DNA from: Kuschelorhynchus macadamiae
Taxonomy: Eukaryota; Arthropoda; Insecta; Coleoptera; Curculionidae
DNA length: 64,000 bases
Assembly (NCBI GenBank): GCA_030620095.1
Contig: JAUTXW010000945.1
Location: 248,001-312,000, forward strand
Direction: 5' to 3'
The notes beneath the pieces are model-generated. The model was given only the letters and a program-made list of their open reading frames with translations. It made no database searches and was not told where the DNA came from. This document shows positions 20,703-33,331 of the stretch, in pieces; position 1 is the first letter of the stretch, and each line of letters opens with the position of its first letter. Made by a program: the position numbers and the translations under genes.

Positions 20703-23700
20703 CCCAAGTAGCACAAATTAGCTGATGAGCTTTTTTGTCTAACAATTAGCTTTAAAAGACACATAAAAACCAGAGATTTGTCAAGTTTTGGCAAATGATT
20801 CTTGGTTTGTTTTCTAGCCATGAAAGCTCGCTTCTAATTAGATTAATTGGCTCCAAAAGTAGCAGATTTTAATGTAGATAGGCTATAGAATAATTACTTG
20901 GCCAAAAAATATCTTTTATGGGGTAATTAAACCTCCGACTTTTTTTTTGTAATATTGGATGACCAAAAAGTAGAAATATCTGTCAATTTTGTTGCCATAA
21001 CATAACCAAATATATTATAGTAAGTATTGAGGTTAAATTATAGTAAGCATAGCTGTTTAAAATGCCAGAATATGGCATTTTTAATCAATAGAAATCGAGG
21101 TCAGAATATAATCAATAAGTAGGCATTTTTCCCAAATTCCAACCAAATATATTTTCGCAAGTATTTAAGTTTAATTATAGTAATAATAGCTATATAAGAA
21201 TGCCACAGATTATGACATTTTAAGACAGCAGAAATTGAGAGGAAAAAATATGGTTTTTATTATCATATTTTTGTTTCAAAATTAAACTAAAATTCGGTAG
21301 TTTTATTTCGCTTATTTTTGCTATAATATTGCCAAAATATGCCATATTTTCAAATTTAAGTTTATAACCTATACAATACAATACCATAATATATTTCGGT
21401 TTTATGGTTTACAAATAATAATAAGTTTTTAGAGCCAATGAAATTATTCTAGATATCGATAATATATACTGTTAAATGCACGCTTTTTATATGGTCTACC
21501 ACGGAATGGAAAATTTCGCTAGACCATATATTGGCCTGTATTGAAATTTTTCGTTCCTTAGACCTGTATGGGAGTAAACCTAAATGTTTTACAATTTAAT
21601 CTTAGCTTAATATATGTTTATTAGAACATAACAAATATTCTATAAGAGCACATGAGAGATAAATAAAAAACACAAACATCGAAAACAAGAGACTGGGGTT
21701 GTGGCTGAATGAATCAAAAGGAAATCAAAAAGGGAAAATAGGTTTAGTTTTAATAAAGGTTAATTTATCTAAGCAATATGTAAAAATTTTTACTAGCGTT
21801 TCATTAACTTTTTAAAATTGTTATAGTTGTGGATGATAAAATTTTTTATTTCAAAATCAATTATCAAAATTTAGCCCTTTTTTGTACTCGTTTTTTCTGT
21901 TTTTCACACTTAGATTTAAAGGTAGCATTTTAAGAAACTTAGGAAGCAAAAATAGTATGTTTTTTTGTAAATGTGATTTATTGAAAAAGTGTGACTGTAA
22001 ATCATTATTTCTTTTAGAGCGAGTACTGTAATGATGGTCTAGTTCTCCGAAGATGTGCTTAATTTTTTTATAGAAAAAAAGGCTTGCACTCACAAAAAGC
22101 CCTCTAAAATTTGAGACGTTAAATTCAGAATAAAGGCTTACTGTAGGATATTGATTGTTTTTTATTTAGTATTATTTTCAGAATTTTGTTTTGACATACT
22201 TTTAAAATTTGCAGTGCATTATCATTAAGACTTCCCCAAATTACTATACTCGTGCAATACCTTAAAATTGATTCAACTAGTGAGCTGTAGACTATCTTTA
22301 TTGTTTTTTCATCCACGATATTCCGAAGCTGATTTTTATAGTACAGTTTTCTAAGTTTTTTGGCGGTTTCAATAGCATGTTCATTCCAGCGGAGATGCTG
22401 ATCAATGTACAGGCCTAAATATTTGGTTTTATTAGTTTTCTGAATATACGGATAGGTAACAGTTATTACTTAATCATTTACATGATGGGTCATAAATTTT
22501 AATGCATTTTTTTTGGTTGATCGGAAGCTGTCAAAGAGAATGTTATAAATTTTGTTTTTCGTATATTTAGTCTAATTTTGTTATCACATATCTAGTTATG
22601 ATTTACTCTAAGACCTTGTTCTGCTTTTAAGAATACACCCTCCCAACTGTCGCCTGTAAATATCACTGCAGTATCATCGGCATAGCAAATAATTGATTCT
22701 TCCTTTACCAGTGTTCCTAATTCATTTATATAAAATAAAAATAGAATAGGTCCTAAGACTATCCCTTGAGGAACTCCAGAACTCACGACCGGTCCAGTAC
22801 CTAAAGTATCGTTACATCGCACTCTTTGTATTCTATTCTCTAAATATAAAACTATTCTTCACCAAATTCAAGATATATTTAGAAAAACGAAATATAAAGT
22901 ATTTACCATACAAAATGTCTAATAAAGATTAAATATTCCACCATATATTATAGAAAAACGCCGACTTGGGGTAATCGTCGTTTAATTTTGTTACGCTGGC
23001 TCTTGGGTCTTAAATTAGCAATTTTTTAGGGAGTACTGAAGGCAAACCAATTAGGCATTTTTATTGGAAACATTTTAGTAAATGTTGCTACATTTTGGCT
23101 ACATTTGAAAATTATTACCATTTGATAAATATTTGCTTGCAAAGTGGCCAATTTCAAAAAAGAATATTTGCTTAAAAAATAGTCCAAAGCTTTGTATGAT
23201 CCGCCATGATTGAAATTAAAATTAAACTAATTTCCTAGCAGCCATTACTTGACCAATTTAGACAAACATATTTTTTCTACCTATAAATACGTATTTTCAT
23301 GCATGTTTTCTTTTACCTTATGAACCTTTAATCAATTTTCTTAGTAAAATACATTTCTAAACTAAAAAAAAAAATATGTAGAAATCGAAATTTTTAGTTT
23401 CAAGAAGGGGTACGTGTTTTACATACCTATCTTAGATTCTTTTAACAGTAAAAGTTCCTGCGCAAGTGTTTTTTGTCCCTACCAACCGTCAAACCATGAT
23501 TTGTTATCTTTGCATTTCCTCTTGGCTCATACATTCTTACACTGATTGGCTCTGTTAATACAATTTTACATAATTTGAAACAATTTATCATATAAATGAA
23601 GAAAATGCCAAAAAAAGAGAAATTATTTAGGTAAATTTCGGAAAAAAATGAATTCAGCTAAAAAAGCTGGATTTTAAAGTCAAAAAGTAGCTAATAAACC

Positions 23701-23905
23701 CAACCATAAAATCAAAAGAGAGTGTCGTATAATTGCCAAGTGGCCATTTTTACCCCATTATGGCCAAATTATTATTCCCCACTTTAGCCATATTTCCGTC
23801 TTTATGCTGTAATAGAACTGTTGTTTTTTTTTTCTTTAATTAGCCACGAATATTAGTCAATATCACAGCATTTTAGCCGACATATGATGATATGTGCTAC
23901 TTGGG
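20703..23905. mobile_element. Possible DNA transposon with 13-bp inverted ends
   Basis: CCCAAGTAGCACA at 20703-20715 is matched exactly by its reverse complement TGTGCTACTTGGG at 23893-23905. Inside both ends are similar AT-rich runs with GCCA/TGGC phrases (about 20870-21340 and 23660-23880). No transposase was recognised; the middle carries a LINE fragment on the minus strand. No clear target duplication was seen, so the pairing may be of two separate copies of one small family. Confidence 0.4.
21857..22870 (-). pseudogene. Jockey-like non-LTR retrotransposon fragment (RT and C-terminus)
   Basis: In minus-strand order: GVPQGIVLGPILFLFYINEL and CYADDTAVI (22592-22822), the RT fingers/palm motifs with the catalytic YADD intact; then, after frame changes, the thumb region and VYSSLVESILRYC...IWG (22125-22316); then a basic tail with HHYSTRSKRN (21857-22093). 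This order is that of the RT C-terminal half in jockey/CR1-type LINEs. The 5' part, endonuclease and ORF1 are absent, as expected for 5'-truncated insertions. Several stops and frameshifts; dead. Confidence 0.8.
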
Positions 23906-24189
23906 TCCGAGATAACTTGAAAAGCCCAAATATTAGTAACCTAGAATTTTCAGTAGGTTCAGTACCTAAATTAGAACGTGACCCAACAGACTGTGTGCAT
24001 CATAGAACTAGCATTTGCTTATACAGTGTAAAGCCCGCTGCTCACTATTCGCCAAATCATTGATCCGTCCGCATACTGTGTACATTTTTCACTTTCTTAA
24101 TTTATGAATGTCCGCTCTTTCAATTTGAAATAACACAGCACGATTATTTCTTATTGTCCTACTACGGATAGTAATTATTTCTAGTAATT
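23906..24189. other. No recognised feature
   Basis: Unique-looking sequence between two transposon relics. Confidence 0.3.
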
Positions 24190-24860
24190 CTCTGGTTGCA
24201 ACTGGAGTGGAGTAGACAAGACCCTTCAGGTAACCCCATAAAGTATTGTGGTCAGCGGACCGAGCTAGACATGAAAATGGGCCACCTCTACCTATCCATT
24301 AATTTTGAAATCTGGTATTGTTCAATCGGATGTCCAAAGCTACTTCTTTCAGTAAGTCGACTAAATTATCTTAAATGAACTGCAAATAACCTGCAGCGCC
24401 CAACATGTTTTGAAGTACAAATGATTTCCGATTATTCCCATCAAACTAACGTTTGAATTATGGTTTGAGGATTTTCTTCTGCCCAAATATGCATATTATG
24501 AGAATTTATAATCCCAGCCCTAGTAGAAATCCTGCCTCATCCGTAAACGAAACTCTGCTAGCAAATCTATGATTTTCCTGTTGCTTTTGTAGAAACCTGT
24601 TGGCATATTCCACTCGTGGAGGATAATCTTCAGGCGTAATGGCATGTTCTTTGTGAACATGGTAGAGATAGAGTAATTGCTCTTGAATTACTCTGTTTAC
24701 TGAAGACTTTTAATGCAGTTCTTGTTGAGATTTTTCTGACACTAATTTTTAGGTCAGCCACCAAATTTAAAAAAAATCATCTGAACGGTACGAGTATTTC
24801 ATGGGTGTCCTGCTCCACCAGGTATTTTTAGGTATAAAGCTTCCTGTTTCGCTATAAAAA
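24190..24860 (-). pseudogene. Decayed mariner-like transposase (relative of the DD41D group)
   Basis: Minus-strand pieces in changing frames read in order: a DEAGF-type first catalytic region (about 24550), NSHNMHIWAEENPQ (about 24480), a gap, RWIGRGGPFSCLARS (about 24290), then LWGYLKGLVYSTPV (about 24230). The phrases HN.H.WA.ENP and W.ARS are shared with the relic at 39600-40560 and, more loosely, with the intact transposase at 5661-6749. Many stops. It lies in a host intron. Confidence 0.6.
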
Positions 24861-25079
24861 ATCCCTTATCACCAATTTTTACTTCATTTTCTTAAAAACT
24901 AGGGATATTATTTTAAAAAATCGAAAATTAAATTCTAACTTGTATCTTTTTTAATATGAACTTTTGGACTAAGGCAAGTATAGTTGGGTTGCAATATTTT
25001 AATCGAATCTACATACTCCTAAATTATTGCTTTAGCCTGCCAAACGAAAATTCTTAAACCGGATAGAGATAATGAAAAT
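24861..25079. other. No recognised feature
   Basis: AT-rich spacer. Confidence 0.3.
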
Positions 25080-25442
25080 TACATCAATCTCTTTGCCCGA
25101 TCATTCAGTGTATCCGTATGCCAGAAAATTGTTAGATGGAGCTTATCGATTTTCAGTTTGGAACTGAAAGACAAGTTCGACATGGGTCGTTTTGATTTTT
25201 ATTCAAAATATGTTGATCAAAACTCGTTTCCTGAAATTCGAAAACATGCCCAGAAAATGATGCCTCTGTTTGGAAACACATATGTGTGCGAGCAGCTGTT
25301 TTCTCGAATGAAGAATGTAAAGTCTAAAACATGGTCGAAAGTTACAGACGCACGTGGAAGTTTGCGGGTTGTAACCACAAAAATAAAACAAATATGGACA
25401 CATTTGTCAAAAATAAACAATGTCAAAAATCGCATTGGTTGA
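25080..25442 (+). pseudogene. hAT transposase C-terminal (dimerisation) fragment
   Basis: The reading frame from 25158 contains FPEIRKHAQKMMPLFGNTYV followed by CEQLFSRMKNVKSK, the conserved end of hAT transposases (the dimerisation region seen in ZBED/GTF2I-repeat-like hAT proteins). Upstream codons (about 25085-25157) continue the match in another frame. After the motif the frame drifts and no family tail is seen. The BED finger and catalytic core are missing. A fragment only, in a host intron. Confidence 0.75.
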
Positions 25443-25589
25443 TTGAACTTTTTAACCAATTGCGCTATAAAAGGTTGAATACCCTTGCCCTAGGCGATGC
25501 CCGTAATTCTTTCTCTTTGCGTGTCTCTTCTAGTATTCTGTCTCAGTGGGGCTCCAGTTACACTTAAACGAGTGTAACTCCCTTTGTTA

Positions 25590-26010
25590 CTCTCTTGGAT
25601 TACCCTGTAACTGATGCAGTGGACTGTTTTGCATTAAAATTCACCCGGACGACGTATGTGAAGCTGTGGGCCGTTCGACCCGAGCGAGGTGTCATTATGT
25701 TCGATAGGCTTTACCCTTTGCAATTTTTAATAACATTTTCTCGCACTACAGTTTTAGAATATCTGGGATATCTAGAGGTCTTCTTCGTAGGTATCGAAAT
25801 TTATGAGCACCCTGTATCGGATGCTGATGCCTCGGTGTAAACACACTCGAGGGCAAATCGAGTTTGGCGAGATGTTGTTATGTTCGTTTGGCTTTGCTTG
25901 GTGATTCTTTAATAAAATCACCTGCACGACTGCTTTGGAATATCTGGAATACCTAGAGGTCTTCTTCGTAGGTATTAGGTATCGAACTTCCGGAGAATCC
26001 TGTATCTGAT
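25590..26010. repeat. Imperfect ~190-bp tandem duplication
   Basis: The block GATATCTAGAGGTCTTCTTCGTAGGTAT occurs near 25766 and, as AATACCTAGAGGTCTTC..., near 25955, each followed by a CCTGTATC(G/T)GATGC block and preceded by a GTTCG(A/T)(T/T)... block. A third partial start lies near 25605. No coding function is supported. Confidence 0.6.
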
Positions 26011-26877
26011 GCAGTGGTCCGATCTTCATGTTCGAAGTGTCGCTACGTTTATTAGTTTTATGGAAATCAACAGTAAAATGAACCCGCACAAAGTTTACTT
26101 GGTCTTTACAAATGTATTTAAGTATTTTATTAATGTCAAAAGTACCCACAGCCTTGTTTACACTAGGGCAGTCGTCCGAACACCAACTCCTTATGGTGCG
26201 ACACACTCCCTTTTACAAGGGACAGCAAGTTCCTTTCGCTTTACAGACTGCCTCCCTCTGTTGGAGCAGCGTCTCGATTATACTAACCTCAGGATAGGCG
26301 AACACAAATAAGGGGTTTCAGCAAACTTGACTCTTCGAAACAGGACGTGGACTCGATAATTAACACCGGGGTCTGACGGGGTGTGTATCTTTACGTGATC
26401 CGCTAAGCCCATATAATTATGAGTGGGGATAAGAATGGTCAAGGCCAAAAAGTGAAGCATCTAGAAAATTTGTTACCGGAACTGTCGATTCTGCAGATGA
26501 GCAACCCATGTTGTCAAAAGTTAATTTTTATTCACAAATTTCTATGTTACTATTCGTAACAGTCCCTATCTCGAATACTAAAATTTACAATTAGTATTCA
26601 TTAGCAATCAATACTTATTTACAACGAAACGTTATATAGATAATTATTATAAAATAAACTTCAACTTCAACAACTTCAAATAACTAAACAGACAGGCAAC
26701 ATATTCGAGAAACATGTGAGAATCTGACAGTGACATGATTTTGTTTGTATTTACATTTTTACCCCGATTTTAAGGGCGCTGCCCGCAGTTGTGAATATAT
26801 TTTTAAAAATTAACTAAAAAATTCGGAGAAATATACAAAAATTCCCACACCAAAAAATATTTTGTATATAATCTGCA
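26011..26877. other. No recognised gene
   Basis: Mixed-composition sequence, less AT-rich around 26150-26420. Short frames on both strands overlap without any domain. Confidence 0.4.
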
Positions 26878-26922
26878 ATGCCACTGCCAGAAATGAGAAT
26901 TACACAATTCATGCTTGCAAAA
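26878..26922 (+). CDS. Candidate first coding exon (15 codons)
   Basis: ATG at 26878 opens MPLPEMRITQFMLAK and ends exactly at a consensus donor GTAAGT (26923-26928). The 100 bases upstream are AT-rich with no earlier in-frame Met, compatible with a 5' UTR. If real, it would belong to a plus-strand gene nested in the intron of the minus-strand host gene. The nearest candidate continuation is the exon-like segment at 30353, which is also open in phase 0. Short, so could be chance. Confidence 0.35.
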
Positions 26923-26929
26923 GTAAGTA

Positions 26930-28777
26930 TTGGAACACTTTTATTTTCAACTTAAATACCTAAAGATTGATTGTTCAATTTTCGAGCGTTCGATTCCAGA
27001 ATGTCTGCGTAAACTTGAGTCCAGAATGTATAGTACAAGCTCGAGTATAAGTTCATGTATCAAACAGACTCACTAAACACTTCTACCGAATTTCGGCATC
27101 AAAACCTCAGAAAAAAAAACGATTTTGTCTATAAACTAATATGAAATAGGAAAAAATGCTTTGCTTACATTTTTTCCATCATTGTCAACTGCAAAATAAT
27201 TTATCAGCATGTAAATGTCATTTCTGTTCTTGGACCTGCGCGCTCTTAATGACTTCACTATTTTTATATGACCAGTGAAATATATGCAACGTAACTGGAA
27301 CGGATCCTTTAATAGAAACAAAGCGAGGCTAATTCGTTATTAGGGAACGAACCCTTACGTATGTAGTATAACCTCTCTTACACATTGCTTATGTGGGAGA
27401 AACAGTCATCATCCTTATATTTTTGATTAGCTTAATTTCCAATTAACTGGTTGGAAAAGAATTGCTATGGATTTAAATATTACAAAACTGAACTACTAAA
27501 TTTAAAATTAAGAAACATTATGCGTTTTTCACAAATAGTCTAGACACAGAAATATATTGGATTACCTAATGCCTAATAGATGCTTTACCTGCTGCAGAAC
27601 TTAAAAAAATTCATTTAAAATTGTAATATTTATTATTCATATACTTATAATTCTGAAATTTTGAGTTGTTTAATAAATAGTTAGGAAAATATGTAGGATC
27701 GTCTTAAATTTGGTTCATTATTAAATCCAGGAATTTATATATGTTTCAAAAAAAAGACATGTTACGAAGTTATTCACAAAAACATTATTTTTTAATGTTA
27801 ATATTGAACACTATGGACATAAACTAATACCTAGGTATGGGTACTTGCATATAAGTGCAAGTCAGATAAACGTCAACTAATTTTTTTCAACTGTTGGGTT
27901 ATTTGGTCGTTTCGAACTTAATTTAAAATTGGCCTCTAACCCATGTCTGAGGGGGTTTTTCGACTCGCTCAATCAATTTTTCACACTTGTATGTATTGCA
28001 TAGCAACAATAGATTTCGAGATATTGACCTTAATCAGGTAATTTTCCCGTATGTAAGAACGCAGTTAAATTGAAATATTAAATTACGTATAAACCTGATT
28101 ATGCCCGAAAAATACGAAACATAAATTTACCAAACTTGGCCGCGTACGCAGTCAGGCGCTCTTCAACAAATAATAGTATTTTACTCCACTATTAATTTGT
28201 TTAGGTGTTGTCGAGATATGTGAACCGTTTTGACAGCAATCTTGGGATAAATGTCCGATTTCTAATATTTGTGAATGGCTGCCATCCTGAATTGGATCAT
28301 TTTAGCAATATCAAATCATCGATATGAATTAATGTTGAAAATTATAACTGTCATTTTTATATCAAAAAGTAGTATTTGGCACCCAATTAAAAGGCACCAA
28401 ATTTTGTTTGAATATATCTACTGGTTCAAAAAAGGAAGGACTTTACCTCCTCACTGTATGATTACATATTTGTTACGACAGTAACACGTTTCAGGTCACT
28501 GCCGCTAAAGCTCACCTCGGATTTATCAGGACTTTCGTAAAATTCATCACTAGACACTAGTATGTGTGTCATGTTTCAAATCTGTTGGATTTTTTTTAGG
28601 TGAGGTCTTTGCAGCCTTTCGTTGACTGGCCTATTATATGGGGTTCCGCTTTTAAATATGTCACACTGTATATAGTTTCATACATCCCCGCTTTTATATC
28701 TATTCCGGCCCACTAGAGATAAATTAGAAATATTTCACTTTTAAAAACCTAAAATGACATTTCATTATGGTGCCTAC
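26930..28777. other. Intronic stretch, no recognised gene
   Basis: AT-rich sequence with short, unsupported frames (27136-27321 minus; 28275-28484 plus). No repeats were evident by eye. Confidence 0.4.
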
Positions 28778-29026
28778 CTGTTTTGGAAAAATGTTTTCGT
28801 AGCCATCAATATTATCAGTCGCTGGTGTTATATGTTTTCGACAAGGACATGCACTATCACTTGTGATATGTTGCAACCTAACTGTTAAATACTCGATACT
28901 TTCTTCTGTGCTAGATTCTTGTCTATGTGTATAAAGTGATTCAAACGGTACATTGTCAGATATGGATTGTTCTGATAATGGTGTAGTTGATTCATGCAGT
29001 CCCTTTGCTTCACACCATGATTTTAC
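28778..29026 (-). CDS. Internal exon, probably of the same host gene (83 codons)
   Basis: On the minus strand an acceptor TTTCTTATAG precedes an open 249-base exon that ends CAG before the donor GTAGGC. Read in phase 0 it gives VKSWCEAKGLHEST... ending ...NIFPKQ, with no stop. It contains the pair CPC and is Ser/Glu/Thr rich, in keeping with the large terminal exon. Both ends are phase 0, so it joins the exon at 19948 without shifting frame. The intron to 19948 would be 8.8 kb and holds a LINE fragment, a mariner relic and a hAT tail. Other small exons in between cannot be excluded. Confidence 0.65.
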
Positions 29027-29120
29027 CTATAAGAAATATTAGTATTTCTGAATTTCATAATATTCCTCCTCAATTTTTTTTGGGATATTCCTGCAGAATT
29101 TAGATTAAATGGAAAATAGT

Positions 29121-29267
29121 TTAAGAAATTGTGTATCTCAACATGTAGACTCACCTGTCTACGACCGTTTTAGACACAACATCAACATTAAACAAAAAAT
29201 AATAAATTGTTATTTACATTAACTTGGACATATTAGTCTACATGTTGAGTATACACAATTTCCTTAA
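29121..29267. repeat. Small palindromic MITE
   Basis: 29121-29151 pairs with 29235-29267 (TTAAG-AAATTGTGTA.CTCAACATGTAGACT) around an 83-bp centre. The inner motif CTCAACATGTAGAC is shared with the arms of the fold-back element at 15404-16036, marking one family. It lies just upstream of the host exon at 28778-29026. Confidence 0.7.
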
Positions 29268-30352
29268 ATTATTTTCGGTTTAATTCGGTTTTAATATAAA
29301 CTTCTCAACAGACGAATGTAGCCACCCTAAAGTTTCATATATTTTTAAAACATCATAACTTTTAACAAAATTGACCGAAATGAAATTATTATACGCAGAC
29401 AAATAGATAATACAATTAGATTTAAGGTACAGTTATGTCCTCATAAAATCAACAAAATATACAGTACGCCTATTTCTGAACATGTTGGTATTTAATTAAA
29501 CCAACATATTTAATATACCTTACTTGAATATCCTGTAAAGTTTTTGAAAGTTTTAATCTACCGGGTTTCGTCAAGAAATTATATAAAAATTACAAAAATG
29601 AGCGTTTTCTATTAATTTTGGGTGTTGCTTTTCAAATATAAACCTCGACATAAAACAAAATAAAGCAAGTCAACATATTCTGACACAATATACAGAGTAA
29701 TAAAATTTCCATTTTTGTTAATTTAATGCTATAATTTGAATTTGCATCCCCCGTATAAGAAAATTAAAATTAGATCAAAAGTCAGTTATCTCAAAAGGCT
29801 TTTAAATTATTGATAAATAGAGTTTACAAATACCCCTACAATACCTGCTAAATAGCCACTCCACGCTTCAAAAATATTACAATTCTCTTCCTTTACTCAT
29901 GAAATAATTTTAAAGGCTCAAATTCATCTAAACCCGGCCAAAATGCTATCTTAGTTCATAGATTAAAATATATGCCTGACGTTATTCTTAACAAGCCACC
30001 AAATCAAAACAAGAAACCAAAGCCCCCAACATTCAAATTCAGGATGATTTTCGCTACCATTTTTAACAGCGAAGCTATACGAAAAAAACTGTATTTTATA
30101 CAACGCTATAATTGCTGTTAGTTTCCGACCGTTTCCAATTCTGGAAAGAAATATTACTCTTATCCTCATTCCTCGTACGGCTACAAGTTGTTCATCCTAG
30201 TTAAAATACAGGGTTTTATTTTAACGCCCTTTTAAATGTGAAAATCTAACTTTTGTTTCATTCTGTTATACAAAGTACTTTTTCCAAAATGTATTACACA
30301 CTTTCTACACCAAAATGGTATTAGCTTTTTTCATTTTATTTTTATCCTGTAG
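29268..30352. other. Intronic stretch, no recognised gene
   Basis: AT-rich; only short chance frames. A pyrimidine-rich run ending CTGTAG (30330-30352) looks like a plus-strand splice acceptor for the next entry. Confidence 0.4.
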
Positions 30353-31153
30353 ATTCTAACACGACATTTAGAATATTTAAGTATAGGACATTCGGAGGTA
30401 ATACTTCGTATGAAAACAAAAATTGTACAAGTACTCAATGAAGACATTTCCCAACTAATCAGTCAAATTCACTTATAGACACTGCGAACATATATAGAAA
30501 CGAAAAAAGGTCGGTTCTTTTACTTCATAAACTTTTTCAAAGTTCTTTAAATGATGATAATAGAACACCTGGATTGTCTGTGGCATTTAGTTCCCTGAAA
30601 CTTCGCAAAAAAAACAGTGTTTTTTAATCCCCTGTCTCGTTAATAGAAAAGGAATTTTCTGACTCTTGGTCGAAAATGACAACTATGTTCAGTCAATGGA
30701 TGCAATCACTAATCCGGAAAACTTTAGTTTAGACGACTCTAGGTCTATCTTCTCCGAATCATTCGTAGTTATAGCAGGACAAACAAATAAAATAAAACAT
30801 AAAAACTTGAATAAAGTACCAAGATCATGCACTCTAGAAGGGTCACGTCCCATGAATGCTCTTTCGGAACGTAATAATTACTCAAATCGGAACCTGGCAG
30901 TCAGGGTGGGAAAATTCCATTGAAATGTCAAGTTCAAAACAATCAAAATAATATTTTTCTAAATCAAAATTATATTATATCAGAACATGGCATCCCTGGT
31001 AAAGAAAACTCATTAGAATGTCCTGTTCTAAGTCGTTCTAATCATAATTTTTTGGATCCCAAACGCCATGTATCCAAACACTATAAGAAACTTTTTATTG
31101 TTGATTTCCCAAAAAAAAATATTTTTGATAAAAGTTGGTGCATAAAGAAATAA
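30353..31153 (+). pseudogene. Broken reading frame after a splice-acceptor-like site, unrecognised
   Basis: After TTTTTATCCTGTAG four open segments follow one another: ILTRHLEYLSIGHSEV... (from 30353), NSLIDTANIYRNEKRS... (about 30463-30625), VENDNYVQSMDA... (30666-30921) and KCQVQNNQNN... (30923-31153, ending TAA within AATAAA). Each successive segment is shifted the same way, as single-base losses would do; one in-frame stop lies at about 30625. The product is Ser/Asn-rich with no known domain. It could be a pseudogene, or a real exon with sequencing errors at homopolymers. It may continue from the exon at 26878-26922. Confidence 0.35.
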
Positions 31154-31868
31154 AGTTTTAACATTGTTAAATCTTAGGTCAGATATACAGGGTGTTAAAA
31201 AAAATCCGACATTACTAGTGCTTAAAATATAATTTAAAAGCTGTTTGCAAATTTTTTGAAACGAGAATTCTAGTAAATATAAAGTACTATATTTTCTGCT
31301 ATAATCGAATGCGGTCTTATCGTGCGGGTCCAAAGGTCACCAACATTATGAATAAAATCAGAAAACACAGTGAATACCAAAATGGGTGAGTCTTTTATCG
31401 AGCTATTAAATCTCGATGGGTTATTTACAAATATACAGGGAGAAAGAAAATAGTTTTTATATTAATATTAATATTATTAAGATAGCCACTTAATATTATT
31501 TTATATATTAAATGCCGAGGGACTAAATAAGAAAATTCGCTAAATATGTATCTGGTTAAAATTTTTTGGTTGGCAAAAACAAAAATACACAAAATGGCAA
31601 GCGCCTTAATAAAGTCGGAAGGCGGTTCGAATCAATGGAACAATCAGGACATGTTTATACAGCCACTTAATGAAAGTGAGATTTTTTATCAATCACCAAA
31701 AATTATGAGCCCCGCTTGACCTAAAAATCTAACCACTTATACAGTGTCATTTATTTAAATGCGGGCCCCCCCTGTGCAAATAAAATTTGTTTTTTTGTAT
31801 TGTGATAACAGAAAAAAATTATTTTGCAAAAATATTATACACTTTTGTTAAAAACACAAGATAATTAG
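31154..31868. other. No recognised gene; possible mariner-like end
   Basis: ATACAGGGTGTTAAAAAAAA at about 31187 resembles ends of insect mariner-type MITEs. The block GGTCTTATCGTGCGGGTC (31312-31330) recurs inverted near 37790-37810 beyond the Tc1-like elements. Confidence 0.35.
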
Positions 31869-31869
31869 T

Positions 31870-32050
31870 TATTACTTCCCTCGTGAGATTTTTTCAGATC
31901 TTTACGTTTAAGGGACCCTAGCGCCGGGAAACATGTTTTTTCAATTCCGTCTGTCTGTAGGTATGTCTGTTCGCGGCATAGCTAAAAACTACTTATCCGA
32001 TTTCTTCAAATTTCAGTCTAAAATTAAGGGCTATGCATGCAAAAAATGCA
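31870..32050 (-). repeat. Composite-satellite fragment
   Basis: Minus-orientation copy of the end of the ~520-bp satellite, beginning ACTTCCCTCGTGAG and containing the AAGATCTTTACG-like, CCGTCTGTCTG and CGCGGCATAGCT blocks in inverted form. Stops at the (AT)n tract. Confidence 0.75.
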
Positions 32051-32053
32051 GGC

Positions 32054-33040
<987 letters not shown>

Positions 33041-33097
33041 GTAGTTTACGAAATCACATGTCAAAATTGAAAAAAAAATTAGTTTCTAACTTCAATG

Positions 33098-33135
33098 TAT
33101 TCTGAAGAAGGTCAAAATAAACCGAAACGTTAATA
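33098..33135 (+). ncRNA. Hammerhead-like motif in PLE terminal repeat
   Basis: Core CTGAAGA (33102-33108), one extra A, stem II GGT/ACC (33110-33112 and 33121-33123), GAAA (33124-33127), C-G-U-U, with weak stem I TATT/AATA (33098-33101 and 33132-33135). Position 7 is free in the consensus, so CTGAAGA is allowed. Stem III is minimal, as reported for hammerheads in Penelope-like elements. All stems are short, so activity is uncertain. Confidence 0.4.
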
Positions 33136-33331
33136 AATAAGTGAATAAGAACATAAACAAATCTTACTTTTACAAGAACTCTAAGAAAATCCCAAGAAAA
33201 TAAAAAACCAAAAAAATATATAAAAGTTACGGTCCAAGAAAACCTACAAAAACAAAACATATATAAGCATGGGTGAAAATATGTCTTAAAAGAACTTAGC
33301 TGAAATTTATGGAGAAGCAATTGTTACTCAA

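Noticed and set aside
20717..20745. CTGATGAG as a further hammerhead core
   Set aside because: No GAAA with pairable stem II follows, and the flanks do not pair as stem I.
25772..26206. 144-codon minus-strand frame
   Set aside because: Runs across an imperfect tandem duplication, shows no domain and has mixed composition; likely chance.
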